Positions 21,457 to 32,210 of a stretch of DNA of 32,210 bases are shown one piece after another. This DNA comes from Monoraphidium neglectum. Taxonomy: Eukaryota; Chlorophyta; Chlorophyceae; Sphaeropleales; Selenastraceae. The stretch lies in assembly GCF_000611645.1 (NCBI RefSeq), contig NW_014013449.1:1-32210 (forward strand). Direction: 5' to 3'. How positions within the stretch are numbered: the first letter of the stretch is position 1; each line of letters starts with the position of its first letter. Under the pieces are notes generated by a model. The model searched no databases. It was given only the letters and a program-made list of their open reading frames with translations, and was not told where the DNA came from. A program made the position numbers and the translations under genes.

Positions 21457-24400
21457 CTACCGCCCCTCCTGGCGTACGCCGCCCGCGCCCGGCACTGCAG
21501 CAGCGGCGCCCTCGCCGCCCTCGCCCTCGTCCGCGCCATCCACAAAGCCCTCCTCCCGCAGCAGCTCGTCCGCCGCTGGCACCACCAGCGGCAGCCACGG
21601 CAGGTCCGCTAGGTTCACGGTCATGAAGTCAAACCCGACGGCCACGCTGCGCCCCACCATCGACAGCAGCGCAGTGCCGCCGGCCGGCGCCGCTGTGCCG
21701 GCGGCCCCCTCGCCCGCGTCCGCGTCTGCGTCCGCAGCCGCGCCCGTGCCCGCGAGCACGGGGATTTTTGGGTACCTGCTGCTGAAGTGGGTGAGCACGG
21801 TGCGGTACACCCCGGAGTCCCGCGCCACCCCCAGCGCCTCGCTCAGCGTGCTGTGCCGCTTCGCCAGCGCGTCCCCCGCGAGCTCGTCCTCAAACGTCGC
21901 CTCGTGAACCAGCAGCGTCGCGCCGCGCGCCGCGGCGACGACGGACGCGCAGGGGCGCGTGTCGCCGCTGAACACCACGCTCCAAGGCGGCCGCCCGCCG
22001 CCGCCGCCGCCGCCGTCAGCTGCGTCCCCGCCGCCGCCGCCGCCGGAGAGCTTGAGCCCGGTGCTGCGGGCGACGTGGTGCACAGGGAACGCCTCCAGCT
22101 GGGAGAGGCCCAGTCGCGCCCGCGCAGCTTCCAGGGCGTCGAGCACTGCCCTGGGCGGCGCACGGGCGCCCGGGTGCTGGGAGTCGTGGAAGTGGGAGCT
22201 GGGGAGGAAGGTGTAGCGCAGGGGCAGCACCTGGCGGGGCGAGGGTGTGCGTGTGTGAGTGCATGTGCGAGTGTGCGAAAGGGAAGGGGCGGCAGAAGGT
22301 GGGAGGGGGAGGGGGAATGAGGGAGCCGGCAACGACAATCAGCGGATGCGACGCCCTAATCGGATGGACGCCAAAAGTGTGAGCTTTGGCACGGTCGCAG
22401 CAGGCCAGCAGGTTGCCAAAGAAGCGCATCAACTCAGTCGCCGGCGGTGACGCCAGTCCAGCAAGCGGGCCGGGTGAAGCAATACGCCGAATCCGCCCAC
22501 CGACCCCGCCCCGCCCCTCACGGGAACCGCCGCGCGCGCACCCTGCTGTACTCCTGCAGCACCCTGAGCAGCGGGAACGGCCCGATGACCAGCAGCGGCG
22601 GCGCGCCGGCGCGCTGGCGCCGCAGCAGCAGCGGGTAGAGGCCGCCGTGGTGGTCCGCGTGCATGTGGCTGATCCACACAAACTGGAGCTCCTGGATGCG
22701 CCGCTCCGCGTCCGCCGCGCCGTAGCGGCGCTCCAGCTGCCCCATCGCGTCCCTGGGAGCAGAGGGGCAAGGTGGCGGCAGGCGCTGCGTTCCAAGGGCC
22801 CGCGCTGCAGCTCCCTCCGAGGTGTACGTGCGCACACCAAAAACGCCAACATCGGCAACACCGATGCGCAAGCAATCGCTGACGCACCGCACGCCGCCGT
22901 CCCAAGGGGGACCGCCCCTGCCCCCTCCCCCGGCCCCACGCCTGACTGTGCCCGGCGCCCCCACTCACTCTCCGCAGTCCGCCAGCGCGCCGCCGCGCGC
23001 GAAGCGGTCCAGGTAGTAGCTGCTGACATTGCGGTAATTGCTGGGCACCGCGCTGACCGTGCCCAGCAGCACAACCTCCAGCTCGTCGCGCCCCACGCCC
23101 CGCAGTTCGGCCGGTACCGCAGCCGCGGCTGCCTCCGCCTCCGCCGCCTCGGCCCCGTTGCCGCCCGCCGCGCCGCCGCCCGCGGTATCTAGGGCGGCGA
23201 GCAGCGCGGCGCGCGAGGCGCGGAACTGGCGCAGCAGCGCCTCGACGCGGGGGTGCGCGGCCAGCAGCCCATGGCGCAGCTCCGCCAGCTGCAGCGGGGG
23301 CGGCACGTCGGCCGCGGTGAGGCCGCGCTGCCTGGCGGGCATCAAGACCAGCCGCGTCATGTGGGGGCCGGCGGCCGGGCCGACGCCTTCTAGTTGCTCT
23401 TCCTGCTGCTGCTGCTGCTCTTGCTGCTGCTGTTGCGGGTCTCCCGCCGCTGCGGCCGCGACCGCCCCCAGCGGGAAAACAGAGGGGTCGAGCACGTTCA
23501 GCTTCGTCTGGAGGCTGGCCGCCGCGCGGCACGTCGTGTCGCGCTGCCCCGCCGCCGAGGCCAGCACGTGCCGGCATGCGGGGCCGAAGCGAGCCATGAA
23601 CGCTTGGTAGGCCGCCGACTCGCTGACATCAGCAGGCGTCAAGTGGATGACAAACAACTCCCTCCCTGGCTGCTGCTGCGCTCCTGCCGCCGTCGCTGCC
23701 TCACCTGGCTGCTGCCGCTGCTGCTGCTGCTGCTGCTGCTGCAGCCGCTGCACCTGGGGTGCACCCTCCACCGCCGCCAGATGGGCCGCGGTGGGGCAGT
23801 CAACGATCAGCAGCAGGGGGCCGGGGACGGCGGGGCTCATGACGTCAGACGGCTGCACAGTGACGCCGGCCGGCGTCGTGACCGGCGTGTCGCGCTGCAG
23901 CTGGCCATACAGCTGTGGTCCAAATTGGCAACCACAAAGTGGCGCGCGGCGTGGCGAAGGGAAGGTTAGAAGTCAGCGATGCATGTGAATGACACCGCAA
24001 GTCTCTGGCAGCTGCCAAGGCGATTGCATCACGAGGTGCAACCTGCGACTCGACACCGCTGCGCCAGGTCCTCAACACTAGGCAGCTGCTCCCAGGCCCC
24101 AGACCATGTCAATGGCGGCCACCTCGAACCAAAGGTACGAGGGTGCTCCCAGCGCCCCTGTCGGCCGTCTCCACTCACCGGGCCGGGTGGCACCCCGAGC
24201 GCCTTGGCTTTGACCGGGTCAAACTTGCCAGGAACATCCGCCAGCTCACAAAGGTACAGGCACACGCCCTCCCCCTCCCCCGCTGCCGCTGCTGCTGCTG
24301 CCGCTGCTGCTGCTGTTTCTGCAGGACTGCCCGCCCCTGTAGGACCGTTGTTGGTGGAGCCAGACGGCTCGGTCCCTGTGCGCTGCTTTTTGGCAACAGG

Positions 24401-26230
24401 CTCGCTGCCTGCACCCGCGTTGCCACCCTCGGCCCCGCCCGATGCTGCCGCCACTGGCAGTCCCTGCTGATGGGGCTGCTGCTTGCAGGGTCGCGTGTAG
24501 ATGGCAGTGATGGTCACGAACGGATTCTGGACGACAGGGGCGGCGCAGCTGCCACCTGCGGATGGATGTGCAAGGGGATGGAATTGGCAGGTGGTGCCAA
24601 CCGTTTGTGGCCGCAGGGCAGGCGCTAGCGCCGCTGCAAGGCACTTTGGCAAACCCATGTCAATGCCAGCGCCATGCTAATCCCGATGCCACCGCCTTCG
24701 CTTGGCACCATCGCAGGCATCCACACCGGACACCGCCGCAGCCAGGCTGGTGTGCTACAATGTCGCCTTGCCGTCGCCAAAATGCAAGCCACGACCGGCC
24801 CCCCGCACCCGCCTCCACAACTTCCAAAGAGATGTTATTGCTGGCGTAGGGCTGGAACGCCTGCGAGTAGCTGCGGCATCCAGGCGGGCCTGCGCAGCGG
24901 CAGGGTATGAAGGTGCGCAGCTAGCGCGTCAGGTGGGGATGGCAAGGCCTCTGCTGCTGCCCGCCGCACCAGTCTCTGCTGCTGCCCCTGCTGCTGGTCC
25001 TGCTGCTGTGCCTGGGCTCCTACTCCTGCTCCTGCTCCTGCTGCTGCTCGTGCGGCTGCTCCTTGATTTTTGGCAATGCTACGCTCCAGATGCGCATTTC
25101 ATCCAACCAATGCTGCTGCTGTCGCCCTGATACTCTGGCCATACTGGCACTGCACAAGCGCATGTCGTGGTGCTGCTGTTGTCTGAAATTCTTGACCGTG
25201 CTGACGGTGCACATGTTTCTGTGCCCTGCTGCTGCGTAACCTGCGACTCCTCCTGCACCGCTTGCAAGCCAGCCCCCACCCTTGTCGCTGCCCTAGACTC
25301 CCACAGCCCCCCGCACCCCGCCGCGCGAGAGGCCTCACCGATCAGCCGCGCCTTGAAGGGCTCTGCATCCAGCAGGCCGCCGCACTTCACGAGATCCGGC
25401 CCCGCCGGCGCCAGCGTCAGAAGCAGCCCCGGCAGCCCGGCGAGGGTGTCCGTCGAGGTGCGCGTCGCCAGCACGGTGTTGATGCGCGATATGCGCACCT
25501 GGGGGAAAGGGGGCGGCGGCCCGGGCCCCGGCGGGGCGCGTGAGAGCTGGCGGGCAGCCGCGTCTGGAAGCGAGCTCCATCTGAAAAGGGCGTGGCAGCA
25601 CTGCCTGCTGACAGTGCACCAACCAATCAAAAGCAAGTCTGTGATAAGTTGGCGGGATGCATCATGGGCTTGCATGGGCCCGAAATCCAGGCAACGGCGC
25701 CTTGCCTTGGACTCGAGCGCCAGCCGCTGCAGGCCCTCGCCGCAATTGAAGAGGTAGCGTTCGGTGTCAAACACCAGCAGCAGCGACGGTGACGCGGTGG
25801 AATTGTCCGCATTGAGCACCTGGCGTCCGCGGGTCGTCGGGGTGGGGGCGCCGCTAGTGGAGCGGTGCGGGGCTCCCGTACAAAAGCAGAGCTGTGCAAT
25901 TCGCTGTCAAGCTGCACAGGGCAAGGCTCATCACATCAATGCCACAGCACAGGAGCTGCCGCATTGCTTCTGGTAGTGGCCATACACTCAGCAGAATCCT
26001 GGTCAGTGGAAGAAGATACAGCAGAGCGCCTCATGAAGCGGCGCCGCCTGTGACGTTGCGCGCACCTGCACATGGCTGATGTAGTGGGCCTTAGTGGATG
26101 CGGCGCGAGAAGTATTTGCGCTTCGGGGCTTCCCCATTCCGTCCTGGTGAGCCGCACACGGCAGCAGGGACCGCGGGCGCCAGATCGCCAGCTGAAGCCC
26201 CTTCTGCCTCAAAATACGAGCAGCTTGCAT
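21457..26230 (-). CDS. TRZ: long-form tRNase Z (ELAC2/TRZ type), tRNA 3'-processing endonuclease (941 aa)
   Basis: Eight exons: 26230-26066, 25819-25706, 25498-25339, 24889-24809, 24555-24179, 23912-22969, 22752-22542, 22230-21457, totalling 2826 nt. The enzyme cuts the 3' trailer from pre-tRNA before CCA addition. The N-terminal, catalytically dead half shows RYLFNCGEGLQR and ATRTSTDTLAGLPG without metal ligands. The C-terminal half has LGTVSAVPSNYRNVSS, the metal motif HMHADHH (H643, H645, D647, H648), then FSGDTRPC (D774), LLVHEATFED (H793), AKRHST (H810) and LTHFSSRYPK (H832). Residues 1-31 (MQAARILRQKGLQLAIWRPR...) are Arg-rich without acids until D30 and look like an organelle targeting peptide; an internal Met at residue 32 could start a cytosolic form. 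Insertions of poly-Gln and poly-Ala enlarge the linker. Intron 2 is GC-AG. No key residue is missing. Confidence 0.95.
23400..23440. repeat. CTG-rich coding microsatellite (poly-Gln, tRNase Z linker)
   Basis: Imperfect CTG/TTG triplets on the plus strand encode a Gln/Glu-rich run in the linker between the dead and active halves of tRNase Z. A second Gln run is encoded at about 23707-23745. Both are in exon 6. Confidence 0.8.
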
Positions 26231-27196
26231 GCGTTGAGATCGTGGTAGTACATTGTTTCCACTCGGAGGCGACTTGCGCAGGCTTGATGTGGCACCCGCT
26301 GGCTACCCGCCCCACTGCTCGTCGCCTGCTGCTTGTACTGGCTGCTGTGCTCCAGGTTGTAATTCGCCACATGTGCGTCCCGCGGCTGAGCTGAGCCGCA
26401 GAGCAAAGCGTTTTGCGCCCCGCACCCACAGGACCTCCTTCCTCCATACAACACAACTGCTCTGCGGTGAACTGCTTGCGAGCATGGGACTTGCCTCCGT
26501 GGTAGCCTGGTGGATGTTGACTGCCTCTCATGTGCCTGTGGCACTGTCCCCTCATAAATGGTCGCTGTATTCGCTTTCACATAGGGCACACGTCCACCAC
26601 AACAAGTCAAATGGCCATTGTGCCGAGTGAAAAAAGGCCGCATCCACTGCCAATCACTCACTCTCTCTCATCTGTGGAATTGAGGTGACAGACGACGCGA
26701 AGGCGGTGCACGCGCTGGGACACGTGGCGGGCCACAAAGACGCACACGAAGCGCCACAGGCGCAAATGACCCAAAGTCGTGCGGTGGTATGACACGGATA
26801 GCCGCGTGGATACGCCGGCTCGCGGGTGCACGCAACGAGGCGTGACACTTGAATGAGGGACAATCAGTGAACATCCACCCAGGTGACACCACGCCCCCGC
26901 GGTGTAGGGCATGCATGAGCTGCGGCGCAACCAATCCCACAGGCACCAGGGGGGCGCGCTTACGCGCCCCTGCAACGACCAGCGACGACAGGACCGCTCA
27001 CTGCACCCTCGGCTTGCACCCGGCCACGGCTTGCACCTGGCCATCCAGGCCGGGGCCCAGGAGGTGCCATACTGTGATGACAGACACGTGTGCGCACACG
27101 CAAACCACGACCTGCAGCCACACAGCTTACGACCGCGCGGGCGAGGCCACGGCATCCAGGCAGGGACGACGACCAGCGGCAGCGCAGTGCTGGCCC
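26231..27196. other. intergenic: tRNase Z upstream region and PRMT10 3' flank
   Basis: About 966 bases. Open frames here (for example minus 27155-26658) have no conserved motif and no phase-compatible splice partners. The right side should be PRMT10 3' UTR; I find no exact TGTAA on the minus strand. The left side should hold the tRNase Z promoter. Confidence 0.5.
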
Positions 27197-30592
<3,396 letters not shown>

Positions 30593-31145
30593 GATGATAG
30601 GTCTGTTGAAGCGCCTTGAAACTTCGGGACGCACACGAAACAGCGGCAGGCGCCCTGGGGCGAAGATCGCGGTACGAGCCAGATCGCTAGATCTGGTTGA
30701 TCTGCTGAGTGCGGTTCGGGGTGACGTGAGCGAAATGATGACTTGTCATGAGCTTGGTGTCACGCTGATTTTGACCTCGCTCCTGTGAAATGGACGGTTA
30801 CGAAATCGAACGGGCCGCCGCAACGATGACTACAGAGAAGACCAGCTGCCGGCTCGACAGCGAGGTCGACCCGGCACTATGTTATGCGTTGACTTCAAAG
30901 CCGTGAACTGGTATACTTTAGTATCGTGTGTCACTCAAATACCCCTCGCACAGCACAATGCAAACGCAGCTCAGACAGGCAGGGTGCGGTCTCGGGCCCA
31001 CGATTGCGAAAAACGCCAATGTGATGTCTAAGAATGTCTTCAGGACTAGCAGCAGCTCCCGTACCGGTGAGAACGGTGAGTTCTTCGCACGAGTCTCCCC
31101 GAGGACGCCCATTTTTACCCCTGCGATTCGTCTTTATGCGCAGTG
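30593..31145. promoter_or_regulatory. shared divergent upstream region of PRMT10 and lumazine synthase
   Basis: The 553 bases between two outward-facing start codons are lower in GC than the exons. The sequence ggtatactttagtatc near 30910 is the most AT-rich core and could serve as a promoter element; that is a guess. The right part, from 30958, is open in one frame up to a TGA that overlaps the lumazine synthase ATG and may be an extra 5' exon. Confidence 0.45.
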
Positions 31146-31983
31146 ATGCGAGTTTCAAACGTCAGCGGCGCGTCGGTGCCCCAGCAGGCCCAGCGGCGGC
31201 AGCAGCGGCGCGCGCTGCGTGTGCGTGCAGAAGCGACCATCCGCCACGGTGCCGTGGTCGCCAAGCCCGACATGCGCTTCGCTGTTGTGGTGGGCCGCTT
31301 CAACGACCTCGTCACCAAGCTGCTGCTGGAGGGCGCGCTGGGCGCCTTCAAGAGCCATGGCGCAAACCTGGACAACGTCCAAGTGGGTGGGGCCGCGAAA
31401 ACTGCAGCTCGCACGTGTGGGCATGCCCACGCTCTGTGCTGTTTCATTCAGAGAGGCGTTGTGTGCGATCAGCTGCAGCTTGAGCACAATTGCAGTGGTC
31501 CCTTGGAACAGCGTCAGCCGCTTCACGCTGCGCACGGCGTGCCGCACTGCCGCTCTGCCGCCTGCAGGTGGTCTGGGTGCCCGGCAGCTTTGAGCTGCCC
31601 GTCGTAGCGAAGGCCATGGCCAAAAGCGGCAAGTTTGATGCGGTTGTGTGCATCGGCGTTGTGGTGAGGAACCCCTGCGTGGGTGCGGAGGCGAATTCGG
31701 GGGTGGCGATGGCAGCAGATCTGGCCCGGCGCAGTGATGGCCGCAGCATGGTCGGGATGCCCAGAGTTGGAACCCCTCTGTAGCCAGCCTCCCAGGCTGC
31801 CTCATGCAGTGCGTTCAGGTGGTATCCTGTCCACAACATTCTCATAAACCGCCCCAGGTCCGCGGCGCCACAACGCACTACGACGCGGTTGTGAGCGCCG
31901 CCACCAGCGGCGTGCTCAACGCGGGCGTGGACACCGGCGTGCCCACTGTGTTTGGCGTGCTGACCTGCGACACGATGGAGCAG
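31146..31983 (+). CDS. RIBH: 6,7-dimethyl-8-ribityllumazine synthase, plastid precursor, 5' part (gene continues past the right edge)
   Basis: Exons 31146-31382, 31568-31663 and 31858-31983 give 153 residues in one frame; the intron after 31983 runs to the window edge. The enzyme joins 5-amino-6-ribitylaminouracil with 3,4-dihydroxy-2-butanone 4-phosphate in the last-but-one step of riboflavin synthesis, as a 60-mer or pentamer in plastids. Conserved parts are FAVVVGRFND (45-54), VVWVPGSFELPVVAK (80-94), the loop V112-RGATTHYDAVV with the catalytic His at 118, and GVPTVFGVLTCDTMEQ. The final exon (usually the GxKG...AA helix) is missing. Residues 1-30 are rich in Arg, Gln and Ser without acids until E29 and end in VRAEA, which fits a plastid transit peptide and cleavage site. 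The true start may lie upstream (30958 or 31024) if a 68-nt intron at 31076-31143 is spliced. Confidence 0.92.
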
Positions 31984-32210
31984 GTGAGCGCACGCAGCCT
32001 TGCCAACCACACCGGGATGCTCTTGATAGCGGCAAGTGGCAAGGGTGGGGTCTTAGAGTGCCACAGGGTAGGGTGGGCAGTGGCATGGCCGTGCCACCGT
32101 CATCATCTTCAGCAGCACGTCGCTGGCTGCCGGAAGCTGCACGCTTGACAGACGCGAAGCTGGGCGCAGAAAGGGGCAGGGGCATGGGACAGCATCAGTG
32201 AGGGTGGGTG
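31984..32210 (+). other. partial intron of the lumazine synthase gene
   Basis: The donor gtgagc at 31984 follows the exon ending in TMEQ. The remaining 227 bases show no sequence encoding the conserved C-terminal helix, so the next exon is outside the window. Confidence 0.75.

Noticed and set aside
24118..24130. GGTTCGAGG on the minus strand, reminiscent of a tRNA B box
   Set aside because: It lacks the closing CC, no A box or acceptor stem is found at the right distance, and it lies within a tRNase Z intron.
26658..27155. 165-residue minus-strand open frame downstream of PRMT10
   Set aside because: It has Cys/Trp/Arg-rich composition of out-of-frame GC-rich DNA, no motif and no phase-compatible neighbours. 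Probably PRMT10 3' UTR.

Overview
The window reads as nuclear DNA of a GC-rich chlorophyte green alga, probably Chlorophyceae (inference). The evidence is seven protein-coding genes broken by short introns (about 70-510 nt, mostly near 220), GT-AG borders, low-complexity Ala/Gly/Gln/Ser insertions in conserved domains, plant-type families (PRMT10, long tRNase Z, plastid lumazine synthase), and TGTAA polyadenylation signals, which are typical of green algae, just after two stop codons. I built gene models by reading exon frames, splice borders and intron phases. All five genes that lie wholly inside the window close to an exact multiple of three and end at a stop. In total 45 introns were modelled, 44 GT-AG and one GC-AG. 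There are no bacterial operons, CRISPR arrays, rRNA or convincing tRNA genes.

Layout. 1-2084 (-): 5' part of an ABCB6/HMT1-type half ABC transporter with an extra N-terminal membrane domain, running off the left edge. 3013-13184 (-): a 15-exon gene for a 2304-residue protein with RNase-inhibitor-type leucine-rich repeats, three copies of a strand-forming module, helical (DUF4476-like) segments between them and a C-terminal IQ motif. 14436-17189 (-): a 255-residue MYND zinc-finger protein with a second Cys-rich region and a 23-nt microexon. 18517-21055 (+): a 662-residue armadillo-like protein with a C-terminal MYND finger, head-to-head with the previous gene. 21457-26230 (-): a 941-residue long-form tRNase Z, tail-to-tail with the ARM-MYND gene. 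27197-30592 (-): a 371-residue PRMT10-type arginine methyltransferase. 31146 to the right edge (+): 5' part of plastid 6,7-dimethyl-8-ribityllumazine synthase (riboflavin pathway), head-to-head with PRMT10.

The genes do not form a pathway; they look like ordinary nuclear neighbours covering transport, tRNA 3' processing, histone/protein methylation, vitamin B2 synthesis and three scaffold-like proteins. The most novel item is the giant LRR protein with its triplicated module. The adjacent MYND pair, whose fingers are split by a microexon in one gene and by a stop-free in-frame intron in the other, is the second point of interest. Intergenic spaces (0.4-1.3 kb) hold no further gene that I can support.
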